DNA of 64,000 nt from JACMNW01 sp031402355 (GCA_031402355.1 JANNSG010000085.1:6665-70664); one strand, 5' to 3'. Counted from the stretch's first letter, positions 32,517 to 41,582 are shown. Notes: generated from the letters alone by a model not told the origin. Made by a program: numbers and translations.

Positions 32517-33869
32517 ATGAGCGACACTCTTCATATCGTCGGCGGCGGCATGGCCGGATCAGAAGCTGCATGGCAAGCGGCGAACATGGGTATCACTGTG
32601 GTGATCCACGAAATGCGGCCTGCTGTTGGCACTTTCGCCCACCGCACCGGGCATTTCGCGGAAATGGTCTGTTCGAATTCGTTCCGGTCCGATGATGACG
32701 AACGCAATGCCGTGGGTTTGCTGCATTGGGAAATGCGGGCAGCCGGTGGCCTGATCATGGAAATGGCGGAGGCTCACAAACTGCCTGCAGGCGGTGCGCT
32801 GGCGGTGGACCGTGATCCCTTTGCCGCTGCAGTCACCGAACGTTTGTTGGCGCATCCGTTGATTTCTGTTTCTTATGAAGAAGTTACCTCCCTTCCCTCA
32901 AGTGGATCGTGGATCATCGCGACCGGGCCTTTGACATCGGGGGCTTTGGCAGAGGCGATCAAGCTTGAGACCGGGGCAGAGGCATTGGCGTTTTTCGATG
33001 CAATCGCACCGATTGTTTATGCGGACACGGTGGATATGTCAGTGGCGTGGATGCAGTCACGCTATGACAAGGGCGAAACGGCGGAAGAACAGACCGCCTA
33101 CATGAACTGCCCGATGACCAAGGATCAGTATTATGCCTTCATTGATGCGCTTTTGGCGGCAGAGAAGACCGAATTTCATGAGGGCGAAACGGCGGGATAT
33201 TTCGATGGCTGCCTACCGATTGAGGTGATGGCAGAACGAGGCCGTGAAACGCTGCGTTTTGGACCAATGAAACCGGTTGGGTTGACGGATGCCCATGGCG
33301 GGCCAAAGCCCTATGCGGTGGTGCAGTTGCGCCGGGACAACAAGCTGGGCACGCTTTACAATATGGTCGGCTTTCAGACCAAGATGAAGTATGGCGCGCA
33401 AACTGCTGTTTTCAAAATGATACCAGGGTTGCAGGATGCAAATTTTGCGCGTCTTGGCGGTATTCATCGCAACACATTCCTGAATTCGCCCACTGTGCTG
33501 GATGATCAGATGCGGTTGACGTCGCGCCCAAATATTCGCTTTGCGGGGCAAGTGACCGGCGTTGAAGGCTATGTTGAAAGCGCCGCCATGGGGTTGCTCG
33601 CGGGGCGGATGGCCGCTGCGGAGCTGCTGGGAGGTGTCTTGCCCGCGCCCCCACCGGATACTGCGATGGGCGCGCTGATCACGCATATCACCGGCGGCGC
33701 AGAGGCGAAGACGTTTCAGCCGATGAACGTGAACTTCGGGCTGTTTCCGCCGATCGAGGCCAAAGGCGGACGAAAAGGGCGCAAAGACCGCTACAAAGCC
33801 TATACCGACCGGGCGAAAGAAGCGTTTGGTGGGTGGCTTGCACAGCAGGCAGCGACGGATGCGGCCTGA
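32517..33869 (+). CDS. trmFO: Folate- and FAD-dependent tRNA (uracil-54-C5)-methyltransferase
   Basis: TrmFO makes ribothymidine at position 54 of the tRNA T-loop using methylene-tetrahydrofolate and FADH2. The 450-residue protein has the FAD motif IVGGGMAGSEAAW (7-19), the family stretch HEMRPAVGTFAHRTGHFAEMVCSNS (about 31-55, with the conserved Cys) and a C-terminal NVNFGLFPP (about 407-415). The ATG at 32517 matches the family start; a longer frame to 32451 does not. Its end overlaps gluQ, so two tRNA-modification genes are coupled. Confidence 0.95.
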   Translation: MSDTLHIVGGGMAGSEAAWQAANMGITVVIHEMRPAVGTFAHRTGHFAEMVCSNSFRSDDDERNAVGLLHWEMRAAGGLIMEMAEAHKLPAGGALAVDRDPFAAAVTERLLAHPLISVSYEEVTSLPSSGSWIIATGPLTSGALAEAIKLETGAEALAFFDAIAPIVYADTVDMSVAWMQSRYDKGETAEEQTAYMNCPMTKDQYYAFIDALLAAEKTEFHEGETAGYFDGCLPIEVMAERGRETLRFGPMKPVGLTDAHGGPKPYAVVQLRRDNKLGTLYNMVGFQTKMKYGAQTAVFKMIPGLQDANFARLGGIHRNTFLNSPTVLDDQMRLTSRPNIRFAGQVTGVEGYVESAAMGLLAGRMAAAELLGGVLPAPPPDTAMGALITHITGGAEAKTFQPMNVNFGLFPPIEAKGGRKGRKDRYKAYTDRAKEAFGGWLAQQAATDAA

Positions 33870-34722
33870 CTACCGCACCCGATTTGCCCCTTCGCCAACC
33901 GGGCCGTTGCATCTGGGGCATGCTTATTCAGCGCTGGTGGCCGAAGATCGGGCACGCCGTTCAAGTGGCGCGTTCCTTTTGCGCATCGAAGATACCGATA
34001 CCGCCCGCTGCCGCCCCGAATATGAAGCGGCGATCCATGACATCCTGGGCTGGTTGGGCTTGCGCTGGCAGCCCCCGGTCCTGCGACAGTCCGATCATCT
34101 GGCAAGATACCGGGCCGCTTTGGGCACCTTGATCGACGCAGGTCTATGCTACCCTTGCGCATGCAGCCGCAGTGATATCCGCGCGGCTTTCAGCGCACCG
34201 CAAGAAAGTGCCGGGCATTTCGGGCCTGATGACCCGATCTATCCGGGCACATGCCGGGGCCGGGGAATGGCGGGTATGACCGGCGGCCATGCGGTACGGC
34301 TGGATATTGCAAAGGCGATAGCCCTGCTTGGCGATGTGGGGCAATTGACGGTGACGGAAACCGGCCCTGACCGGGCGGGCGTCTGGCCGTTGCGGCGGGG
34401 TGAACTGATCGACCAGATCGGTGATGTGGTTTTGGCGCGGCGCGATACCGGTATTGCCGCCTATCATCTGGCAGTTGTTGTGGATGATGCAGCGCAGGGC
34501 ATCACCGAAGTGGTTCGGGGCGCGGATATTTTCGAGGCCACAAAACTGCACCGCTTGTTGCAGGCGCTGCTGAAGTTGCCTGTGCCAGACTATCATCATC
34601 ATTCCCTGATCCGAGATGATCAGGGCAAGCGGTTGGCAAAGCGTGATGATGCGCGGGCGTTGTCGAAATTCCGGGCCGATGGGGCAACGCCTGAGGATAT
34701 TCGGCGGCTGGTGGGGCTGTAG
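33859..34722 (+). CDS. gluQ: Glutamyl-Q tRNA(Asp) synthetase
   Basis: GluQ-RS is a shortened glutamyl-tRNA synthetase that attaches glutamate to the queuosine base at position 34 of tRNA-Asp. The 287-residue protein has FAPSPTGPLHLGHAYSA (9-25; HIGH-type motif HLGH), a zinc-binding set (CYPCACSR and YPGTC) and a KMSKS-like GKRLAKRDDA near the end. It lacks the C-terminal anticodon-binding domain of GltX, as expected. The ATG at 33859 lies inside the trmFO 3' end. Confidence 0.93.
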   Translation: MRPDYRTRFAPSPTGPLHLGHAYSALVAEDRARRSSGAFLLRIEDTDTARCRPEYEAAIHDILGWLGLRWQPPVLRQSDHLARYRAALGTLIDAGLCYPCACSRSDIRAAFSAPQESAGHFGPDDPIYPGTCRGRGMAGMTGGHAVRLDIAKAIALLGDVGQLTVTETGPDRAGVWPLRRGELIDQIGDVVLARRDTGIAAYHLAVVVDDAAQGITEVVRGADIFEATKLHRLLQALLKLPVPDYHHHSLIRDDQGKRLAKRDDARALSKFRADGATPEDIRRLVGL

Positions 34723-34734
34723 GCGAAAATCCTT

Positions 34735-34770
34735 CTGAAAGATTTTTACAAGAGTTTTCTGAAAACTTTT
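34735..34770. terminator. Tandem AT-rich hairpins between gluQ and hisI
   Basis: Two hairpins with CTG loops, AAAATCCTT/AAAGATTTT (34735-34755) and AGTTTT/AAAACT (34753-34767), sit between convergent stops, with T-rich sequence on both sides. They would work as a bidirectional terminator. A related AAAATCCTT/AAGGATTTT stem occurs at 63477. Confidence 0.65.
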
Positions 34771-34774
34771 GGTG

Positions 34775-35134
34775 TCACGCGATTGGCGATAACAATTCCA
34801 CGTCACGCCCATTGCGAACTGCAGTGTAAAAGCAGGATTTCCGGTTGGTGTGGCAGGCGGGACCGACCTGTTCGACCATTACCAAAAGGCAATCGCGATC
34901 ACAGTCGATGCGAAGATCGATCAGCCGTTGGCTGTGGCCGGATGTCTCGCCTTTGACCCAGAACGCTTTGCGGGACCGCGACCAATAGGTCACCTTGCCG
35001 GAGGTCAGGGTCAGCGCGACGGCATCAGCATTCATCCAGGCAAACATCAACACATCACCCGTGACATGATCCTGCGCAATCACCGGGATCAGGCCATTTG
35101 CGTCATAGCGCAGCGATGCGGGGTCGAAAACCAT
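34775..35134 (-). CDS. hisI: Phosphoribosyl-AMP cyclohydrolase
   Basis: HisI opens the adenine ring of phosphoribosyl-AMP, the third step of histidine synthesis. The 119-residue single-domain protein has AWMNADAVALTLTSGKVTYW, SRSRKAFWVKGETSGHSQR, and the metal-binding residues in DCDRDCLLVMVEQVGPACHT. There is no fused HisE domain. The ATG at 35134 has AAGGA about 8 bases before it. No other his genes are in the window. Confidence 0.95.
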   Translation of the reverse strand: MVFDPASLRYDANGLIPVIAQDHVTGDVLMFAWMNADAVALTLTSGKVTYWSRSRKAFWVKGETSGHSQRLIDLRIDCDRDCLLVMVEQVGPACHTNRKSCFYTAVRNGRDVELLSPIA

Positions 35135-35224
35135 GGACAGCGTCCTTTTCAAATGCGTGTTGTCGGCCTATCTAATGTGCGCATGCGCCTGAGGAAAGCC
35201 CCAAGCAAAGCTCTGAGGAAAGCC

Positions 35225-35674
35225 ATGAGCGATACCGATCTGATCAAACTCTATTCCGGCCAGATACTCGCCCTGGCGGCAAATATCCCGCATTTGGGGC
35301 GACTTGCCGCACCGGCGGCCAGTTCGAAGCGCCGCTCGCCGCTGTGTGGGTCGGTGGTGACGGTCGATATTGTGGTGCGGGACGGGCGGATTGCTGAATT
35401 TGCGCAAGATGTGAAGGCCTGCGCGCTAGGACAGGCGGCTGCAGCGATTGTCGGGGGCGGCGTGATCGGGCGCAACCGGGCCGAGATAGAGCAGGCACGC
35501 GATGCTGTGGCGGCGATGCTGAAATCGGGTGGCCCCACGCCAGCGGCACCCTTCGGCGGCTTTGAGGTTTTGCTGCCTGCCCGCGAATACAAGAACCGGC
35601 ATGCCTCGATTTTGCTGGCTATTGAAGCAACAGCCGACGCAATGGCGCAAGCAGAACGGCCCGACCAGCCCTAA
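35225..35674 (+). CDS. IscU/NifU-N-like iron-sulfur scaffold family protein (third cysteine replaced)
   Basis: A 149-residue protein of the IscU fold, which in its classic form builds Fe-S clusters on three cysteines. Two are visible, C41 (SPLCGSVV) and C66 (VKACALGQAA). At the third place the sequence reads EYKNRHASILLA, with His126 where IscU has Cys. GAGGAAAG lies just before the ATG at 35225. It is divergent from hisI and not near other isc/suf genes. It may be a carrier or a diverged paralogue rather than the main scaffold. Confidence 0.82.
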   Translation: MSDTDLIKLYSGQILALAANIPHLGRLAAPAASSKRRSPLCGSVVTVDIVVRDGRIAEFAQDVKACALGQAAAAIVGGGVIGRNRAEIEQARDAVAAMLKSGGPTPAAPFGGFEVLLPAREYKNRHASILLAIEATADAMAQAERPDQP

Positions 35675-35706
35675 AAAAACCGCCGCACGCCCGTTGGGGG
35701 CGGCGG
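35673..35706 (-). terminator. Rho-independent terminator for the 40-aa gene
   Basis: Read on the - strand: CCGCCGC (35706-35700), a GC-rich loop, GCGGCGG (35686-35680), then seven Ts (35679-35673). The A-tract on the + strand begins within the stop codon of the IscU-like gene. The + strand has no T-run, so it serves the - strand transcript. Confidence 0.7.
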
Positions 35707-35814
35707 CGGCAAGTCGCGTATCACAAGGCACGGGCACGCGAAGCGGGGCAGCTTCGCAGAGGACATTCTGGGGAAAATGCCGCCCATGCCGGACCGCAGG
35801 CAGAACAGTGAACC

Positions 35815-35937
35815 CTACGCAGAGCCTGACAAATAAAGGCCCGCAACAAGCAGCGAAAACAACGACAGCACACCGATGGAATCTTCGATCACCGTTTCAC
35901 GAGACCGGATCAGGATATCTTTGATTTCTGTCAACAT
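35815..35937 (-). CDS. Small single-span membrane protein (40 aa)
   Basis: A 40-residue frame, MLTEIKDILIRSRETVIEDS then IGVLSLFSLLVAGLYLSGSA. A charged amphipathic N-terminal helix is followed by one transmembrane segment (about 21-38). AGGAG lies 7 bases before the ATG, and a strong terminator (35673-35706) ends the transcript about 110 bases downstream. The surrounding 394 bases between the IscU-like gene and recG hold no other gene. I do not recognise a named family. The context (own ribosome site and terminator) supports a real gene. Confidence 0.65.
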   Translation of the reverse strand: MLTEIKDILIRSRETVIEDSIGVLSLFSLLVAGLYLSGSA

Positions 35938-36068
35938 GGTCTGCTCCTCTGCCTTGTTGCTGTATTGTTCTCATAAAATTAACCATTTGAAAAGAACTTT
36001 ATAAGAACATTTGAGAACAAAAGTGGTTTTTCTGCTGGATTGACCCACCAAGCGTCGACAAGACGCTG

Positions 36069-38156
36069 CTAACCAATTGAAATTAAACGAATAGCGCGAT
36101 CCTGATCCAGTAACCATAACAGCATACGCGCCGCACGGCCGCGCGGGCTGGTCAGATCGGGATCATCGATCAGCAGTTTGCGCGCGTCGGTCTGCGCAAT
36201 GGCCATCAAGGCGCCCTGACGTTCAAGATCGGCCACACGAAAGCGCGGCAGACCAGATTGCGCGGTGCCGATCAGATCCCCCGCCCCGCGCATGGCCAGA
36301 TCTTCCTCGGCGATGCGAAACCCATCTTCCGTATCGCGCAGCACGGACAGACGACGAGAGCCCGCTTCGGCCAAGGGGGCCTGATACAGCATCAGGCAGG
36401 TTGATTGCGCGGCCCCCCGCCCGACCCTGCCGCGAAGCTGATGCAGCTGCGAGAGGCCGAAGGTTTCGGCGCGCTCAATCACCATGATCGTCGCATTGGG
36501 CACGTTCACGCCAACCTCGATCACCGTGGTTGCGACCAGTACTTTTGTCTCGCCCGCCACGAAACGGGCCATCGCGGCATCTTTTTCTGCGGGCGGCATC
36601 TGGCCATGCACCAGCCCCGCGATGCCTTCGCCCAAACCCGCGCGCAGATGTTGAAAGCGCGCCTCGGCTGAGGCGTAATCCAGCACTTCGCTGTCTTCAA
36701 CCAAGGGGCAGACCCAATAGCATTGCCGCCCCTCTGCCACCGCCCCCCGCAGATGCGCCACCACTTCGTCGATTCGCGCGGTTGAGATAAGCGCGGTCTT
36801 GATGGGCAACCGACCGCTTGGTTTTTCGTCCAGCACGGACACATCCATATCGCCATGAGTGGCCAAGGCAAGGCTGCGGGGAATCGGTGTGGCAGTCATC
36901 ACCAGCACATCAGCGGCGGCACCTTTTGCGCCAAGTTCCATTCGCTGCGCCACACCAAACCGGTGCTGTTCGTCAACCACCGCCAGCCGCAGGTCATGGA
37001 AGATGACATCTTTCTGAAAGACGGCATGGGTGCCGACAAGGATTTGGGTTTGACCGGAAGCAAGGGCCGCAAGTTTGGCGTGGCGTTCTGCACCTTTGTC
37101 GCGCCCGGTCAGCAGAACAAGGGTCACCCCAGCAGAGGCAGCCAGAGGGCCAAGACTTTCGTGGTGTTGGCGGGCCAGAATTTCGGTCGGGGCCATCATG
37201 GCGCCCTGCCCGCCCGCTTCGACCACAATCAGCAAGGCCTGGAATGCCACAAGGGTTTTGCCCGACCCCACATCGCCTTGCAGCAGCCGGTTCATCCGCA
37301 ACGGGGCAGCCAGATCGGCGGAAATTTCAGCAATCGCGCGGGTTTGCGCGGCCGTGGGGGCATAGGGCAGGCTTTGCAGAACCCGGGTTTGCAGGGTGCC
37401 CGTGCCACGGCTTTGCACGCCTTTGCCCCGGCGCAGGCTGGCACGGGCAAGAGACAGGGTCAGTTGATGGGCGAAAAGTTCGTCATAGGCAAGGCGCTGG
37501 CGGGCGGGGGCGGTCTGGGCGATATCGGCATTGCTGGCAGGCGCATGGGCGGTTTGCACCGCTTCCAGCCAACCGGGCCAGCCTTCGCGCGCTTTCAACG
37601 GACCATCAATCCATTCGCCAAGATCCGGTGCGCGGGCGATGGCAGAGGCGGCGGCACGTTGGGCTATCTTTTGCGTGATGCCTGCGACAAGGGGATAGAC
37701 GGGTTCGAACACGGGCAATTCGCCTGCCTCTTCCGGCCGCAAAACATGATCGGGGTGGACCATTTGGGCAATGCCGTCAAAGATTTCGACGCGGCCTGAC
37801 ACCAGCCGCTTTTGGCCCGTGGGCAGCAGTTTGGTCAGGTAATCGGCGCGGGCATGAAAGAACACCAGTTGAAATTCAAGCGCCGCATCGCGCACCATGA
37901 TGCGGTAAGGTTTGCCTTTGCTGCGAGGGGGAAAATGGCCCCCCACGGTAACTTCGACGGTGATCGTGGTGGGAGGGACGACATCACGGACAGAATTCCT
38001 GCGCGCCCGGTCGATGCCGGAATGCGGTAGCAGGAACAACAGGTCTTTCGGGCGTTCGACAGTCAATGCAGCAAAGGCTGTTGCTGTCTTCGGGCCGACG
38101 CCGTCCAGCGTCTCCAGGCTCGCAAACAGCGGAAAAAGGGGTTCGGGGCGGCTCAC
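36069..38156 (-). CDS. recG: ATP-dependent DNA helicase RecG
   Basis: RecG reverses stalled replication forks and branch-migrates Holliday junctions. In the 695-residue protein an N-terminal wedge (OB-fold) domain is followed by the helicase core with Walker A GDVGSGKT (294-301), DEQHRFGV (the DExH box) and motifs VMTATPIPRSLA and QLRGRVGRG. Its GTG start overlaps the ligA stop codon (GTGA), so it is translated from the same mRNA. Confidence 0.96.
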   Translation of the reverse strand: MSRPEPLFPLFASLETLDGVGPKTATAFAALTVERPKDLLFLLPHSGIDRARRNSVRDVVPPTTITVEVTVGGHFPPRSKGKPYRIMVRDAALEFQLVFFHARADYLTKLLPTGQKRLVSGRVEIFDGIAQMVHPDHVLRPEEAGELPVFEPVYPLVAGITQKIAQRAAASAIARAPDLGEWIDGPLKAREGWPGWLEAVQTAHAPASNADIAQTAPARQRLAYDELFAHQLTLSLARASLRRGKGVQSRGTGTLQTRVLQSLPYAPTAAQTRAIAEISADLAAPLRMNRLLQGDVGSGKTLVAFQALLIVVEAGGQGAMMAPTEILARQHHESLGPLAASAGVTLVLLTGRDKGAERHAKLAALASGQTQILVGTHAVFQKDVIFHDLRLAVVDEQHRFGVAQRMELGAKGAAADVLVMTATPIPRSLALATHGDMDVSVLDEKPSGRLPIKTALISTARIDEVVAHLRGAVAEGRQCYWVCPLVEDSEVLDYASAEARFQHLRAGLGEGIAGLVHGQMPPAEKDAAMARFVAGETKVLVATTVIEVGVNVPNATIMVIERAETFGLSQLHQLRGRVGRGAAQSTCLMLYQAPLAEAGSRRLSVLRDTEDGFRIAEEDLAMRGAGDLIGTAQSGLPRFRVADLERQGALMAIAQTDARKLLIDDPDLTSPRGRAARMLLWLLDQDRAIRLISIG

Positions 38157-40285
38157 AGTGCGCCGATCAGGGTAAGCCAGGCATCCTCATCCATGATAGC
38201 GACGCCAAGGGCCTGGGCGGCTTTGGCTTTGGACCCCGCACCCGGCCCGGCAATCACCAGATCGGTTTTCGCAGACACGGATCCTGCCACTTTTGCACCC
38301 AGCGATTCGGCGCGGGCCTTAGCCTCGGCCCGGCTCATCTTTTCAAGCGTGCCGGTGAAGACCAGCGTCTTGCCGGCAACGGGGCTGTCTTGCGGGGCAT
38401 TGCGAACCGCGTCCTGCACCGTCAGGTGTTCGGCCAGCGCATCAATTGCGGCCCGTTCTGCCGGGTGTTGAAAGGCGGTGACAAGCGACGTAGCCAGCAC
38501 GTCGCCCACGCCGTCGATGGCGGTAAGATCGGCCCAGTGCTGGCCCTCGCCTATCCTGGCATTGGTCATTGCCGCTTCAAACGCGACCCAGTTTGCGTAA
38601 TGGCTGGACAGAAGCGACGCCGAACTTTCGCCGACATGGCGGATGCCGAGGGCAAAGATCAGACGGTTCAGCGGGATCTGGCGCCGGGTCTGAATGGCGG
38701 CAAACAGGTTGATCACCGATTTGTCGCCCCAGCCATCGCGGTTTTTCAACTTGCGCAAGGGTTGCGCCGCATCCCGGGCCTGCAGGGTAAAAATATCGGC
38801 GGGGGTTTTTACGGCGAGGTCAGCATCGTTGAAAAACGCCTCGATCTGCTTGGCACCCAGACCTTCGATATCAAACGCACCGCGGGATACGAAATGTTTC
38901 AGGCGTTCCACCGCCTGGGCGGGGCAGATCAGGCCACCGGTGCAGCGGCGCACGGCATCGCCGGGTTCACGCATGGCGGGCGATCCGCAATCGGGGCAGA
39001 GGTCGGGGAAGGCATAGGGCTTAGACGTGGTCGGGCGCGCTGACAGATCAACATCGGCGATTTTCGGGATCACATCGCCGGCACGGTAAACCTGCACCAG
39101 ATCGCCTATGCGGATATCGCGGCCCTGACGGATAGGGTTGCCCTTGGAATCCTGTCCCTTGATGTAGTCTTCGTTGTGCAAAGTGGCATTTGACACGACG
39201 ACGCCGCCGACGGTCACTGGTTTCAGGCGCGCGACCGGCGAAAGAGCACCGGTGCGGCCAACCTGAATGTCGATCGACTGAAGCCGGGTCCAGGCCAGTT
39301 CGGCCGGAAATTTATGCGCGATCGCCCAGCGCGGGGTGCTGGACCGGAAACCAAGCCGGGTTTGCAGCGCCAGATCATCGACCTTGTAGACCACGCCGTC
39401 GATATCATAGCCAAGGGTCGCGCGCTGGGATTCTATTTGGCGATAGTGTTCAAGCATGGCATCGGGGCCATCGCAGACCTGCGTCAGCGGATTGGTTTGA
39501 AAACCAAGGCTATTCAGCCGCGCTATGGCACTGGATTGGGTTTTCGCCAGTGGGTCTGACAGTACACCCCAGGCATAGGCGAAAAACCTGAGCGGGCGCG
39601 TGGCAGTGATACTGGCATCAAGCTGGCGCAGTGATCCGGCGGCGGCGTTGCGAGGGTTGGCGAAGGTTTTGTCGCCCGCAGCCTGCCCGCGCGCGTTCAG
39701 GGCGGCAAAATCGGCATGAGACATGTAGACTTCGCCGCGTATATCCATCAGGGAAGGGATATTGTCGCCGTGCAACTGCTGCGGGATATCGGCAATGGTG
39801 CGGGCGTTTTCGGTTACGTTTTCGCCCACCTCGCCATCGCCGCGCGTGGCGGCTTGGGTGAGTGTGCCGTTCACATAACGCAGACTAAGGGAAAGCCCGT
39901 CAATTTTGGGTTCTGCCGTATAGGCAATAGCGCCGACATGGCCCAGAAACTTACGCACACGGTCATCGAAATCGGTGATATCGGCCGCATCGAACGCGTT
40001 TTCAAGGCTGAGCATGCGCACATCATGTGGGATCTTGCCAAATCCATCCGATGCGGCGGCCCCCACTTGATCAGACGGGCTGTCTGTGCGTTTGAAATCT
40101 GGAAATCGCGCCTCGATTGCGGCATTGCGGCGTTTGAAGGCGTCGTAATCGGCATCGGTCAGATCGGGCGCATCATTGGCATGATAGGCGCGGTTGGCAT
40201 CGCCGATCAGCCTGGCCAAGCGCGCAAGTTCGTCGCGCGCCTGTGCATCGGTCAAGTCCACCACTGGAATACTGCCGTTTACCAC
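38153..40285 (-). CDS. ligA: NAD+-dependent DNA ligase
   Basis: LigA seals nicks during replication and repair. The protein has the adenylation domain with the lysine motif EPKIDG, an OB fold, a four-cysteine zinc finger (CPDCGSP and CTGGLICPAQ), helix-hairpin-helix repeats, and a C-terminal BRCT domain (SPVAGKTLVFTGTLEKMSR onward). The start is uncertain: a GTG at 40285 follows GGGGGG closely, a TTG at 40309 extends it, and GTGs near 40261-40264 also fit. recG follows with overlap. Confidence 0.95.
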   Translation of the reverse strand: MVNGSIPVVDLTDAQARDELARLARLIGDANRAYHANDAPDLTDADYDAFKRRNAAIEARFPDFKRTDSPSDQVGAAASDGFGKIPHDVRMLSLENAFDAADITDFDDRVRKFLGHVGAIAYTAEPKIDGLSLSLRYVNGTLTQAATRGDGEVGENVTENARTIADIPQQLHGDNIPSLMDIRGEVYMSHADFAALNARGQAAGDKTFANPRNAAAGSLRQLDASITATRPLRFFAYAWGVLSDPLAKTQSSAIARLNSLGFQTNPLTQVCDGPDAMLEHYRQIESQRATLGYDIDGVVYKVDDLALQTRLGFRSSTPRWAIAHKFPAELAWTRLQSIDIQVGRTGALSPVARLKPVTVGGVVVSNATLHNEDYIKGQDSKGNPIRQGRDIRIGDLVQVYRAGDVIPKIADVDLSARPTTSKPYAFPDLCPDCGSPAMREPGDAVRRCTGGLICPAQAVERLKHFVSRGAFDIEGLGAKQIEAFFNDADLAVKTPADIFTLQARDAAQPLRKLKNRDGWGDKSVINLFAAIQTRRQIPLNRLIFALGIRHVGESSASLLSSHYANWVAFEAAMTNARIGEGQHWADLTAIDGVGDVLATSLVTAFQHPAERAAIDALAEHLTVQDAVRNAPQDSPVAGKTLVFTGTLEKMSRAEAKARAESLGAKVAGSVSAKTDLVIAGPGAGSKAKAAQALGVAIMDEDAWLTLIGAL

Positions 40286-40349
40286 CCTGTCCCCCCAGCC
40301 CGCACCCAAGGTTTAGGCGGCGCGCCGGACAAGGTCTAGGGGGTGCAGA

Positions 40350-41063
40350 TCAGGCAGAGGCAGCAAATCTGCGTTGTGCTTCGACCGGGACAGGTTCGCG
40401 CAGCACATAGCCGCGACCCCAGACCGTTTCGATGTAATTGGTACCACCGGTGGCTTCCGCCAATTTCTTGCGCAGTTTGCAGATGAAGACGTCGATGATC
40501 TTCAGTTCCGGTTCATCCATGCCGCCATAAAGATGATTGAGGAACATCTCTTTGGTCAGCGTGGTGCCCTTGCGCAAGGACAGCAGTTCGAACATCTGGT
40601 ATTCCTTGCCGGTCAGATGCACCGTCTTGCCTTCGACATCAACGGTCTTGGCATCCAGATTGACATTCACCGTACCGGTCTTGATCACCGATTGCGCATG
40701 GCCTTTGGAGCGGCGGATAATGGCGTGAATGCGGGCAACCAGTTCTTCGCGGTGGAAGGGTTTGGTCATGTAGTCATCCGCACCAAAACCGAAACCCTTG
40801 AGTTTATTATCGGTATCATCAGATCCTGACAGGATCAGAATAGGGGTATCGACCTTGGCCAGCCGCAACTGGCGCAAGACTTCATGCCCGCTCATGTCCG
40901 GCAGATTGAGATCGAGCAGGATCAGGTCGTAATCGTAGAGCTTGGCCAGATCGACGCCGTCTTCGCCAAGGTCTGTGCAATAGACATTCAAATTCGCATG
41001 GGTCAGCATCAATTCGATGCTGCGCGATGTCGTCGGATCGTCTTCAACAAGTAAAATACGCAT
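40350..41063 (-). CDS. ctrA: Cell-cycle response regulator CtrA
   Basis: CtrA is an OmpR-type response regulator that in alphaproteobacteria controls cell cycle, motility and, in Rhodobacterales, gene-transfer-agent genes. The 237-residue protein has a receiver domain with phosphoacceptor D51 (LILLDLNLPDMSG) and a winged-helix DNA-binding domain ending NYIETVWGRGYVLREP. The ATG at 41063 follows GGAGA at 8 bases; an upstream start at 41096 is less likely. It lies 97 bases downstream of sciP on the same strand. The gap contains CtrA-like TTAACCAT, suggesting autoregulation. The CckA/ChpT kinases are not in the window. Confidence 0.96.
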   Translation of the reverse strand: MRILLVEDDPTTSRSIELMLTHANLNVYCTDLGEDGVDLAKLYDYDLILLDLNLPDMSGHEVLRQLRLAKVDTPILILSGSDDTDNKLKGFGFGADDYMTKPFHREELVARIHAIIRRSKGHAQSVIKTGTVNVNLDAKTVDVEGKTVHLTGKEYQMFELLSLRKGTTLTKEMFLNHLYGGMDEPELKIIDVFICKLRKKLAEATGGTNYIETVWGRGYVLREPVPVEAQRRFAASA

Positions 41064-41095
41064 GGGGGTCAATCTCCGCTTCGGGCTGCTGTTCA

Positions 41096-41122
41096 TTAAC
41101 TATAGTGGGGAGCAATGGTTAA
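41096..41122 (-). promoter_or_regulatory. CtrA-type half-sites upstream of ctrA
   Basis: On the - strand TTAACCAT (41122-41115) is the 8-base CtrA motif known from Caulobacter, and a second TTAA lies at 41096-41099. They are 19 bases apart, not the 7 of a full TTAA-N7-TTAA site. Position fits autoregulation of ctrA. Confidence 0.45.
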
Positions 41123-41160
41123 CCGCGCGTTACCGTTGAAGATGACCAAACAAAAACAAC

Positions 41161-41439
41161 TTAAAGTTGTCGATATTTCTGCAAAGTTGTGACTTTCAGT
41201 GCTTTGTCGCCATGAAGTTCGACAGCTGACCGCCAAAGCGCGAATTCTTCTTCCGACAGCGCATAGCGTTCGCGCGCGTCAGATTCGGTGATCAACCCGT
41301 AAATTACGGCTTTCACCACAATCGCCTTGCGACTTGCCACCCAGCGCCGGGTTTCCGGTGCAGGCAGATCGGCGCGGCTAAGCACGCTGCCATCCGGCAA
41401 AGTGACCTGTCGCGGCCCATCAACGCGTTTAAGATACAT
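41161..41439 (-). CDS. sciP: CtrA inhibitor SciP (DUF1153)
   Basis: SciP is a small helix-turn-helix protein that in Caulobacter binds CtrA and blocks its activation of target promoters in G1. The 92-residue protein matches the family closely: start MYLKRVDGPRQVTLPDGSVL, the core TRRWVASRKAIVVKAVIYGL and the end ALKVTTLQKYRQL. Length is typical. It sits directly upstream of ctrA in the same direction, so activator and inhibitor may share a transcript or be balanced by local promoters. Confidence 0.9.
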   Translation of the reverse strand: MYLKRVDGPRQVTLPDGSVLSRADLPAPETRRWVASRKAIVVKAVIYGLITESDARERYALSEEEFALWRSAVELHGDKALKVTTLQKYRQL

Positions 41440-41582
41440 GTCCGGCTCCTATCTTTTGGGGCACCATGGCGCATCAGGCTTAATCAAGTGTGAAACTGAG
41501 GGCTTGAGAGTGTCGCGCATTTTCATATATTCCGCAGGAATGCCGCAAAAACCCGTGCGCGCGCCCCCGGAAAGCCAACACC

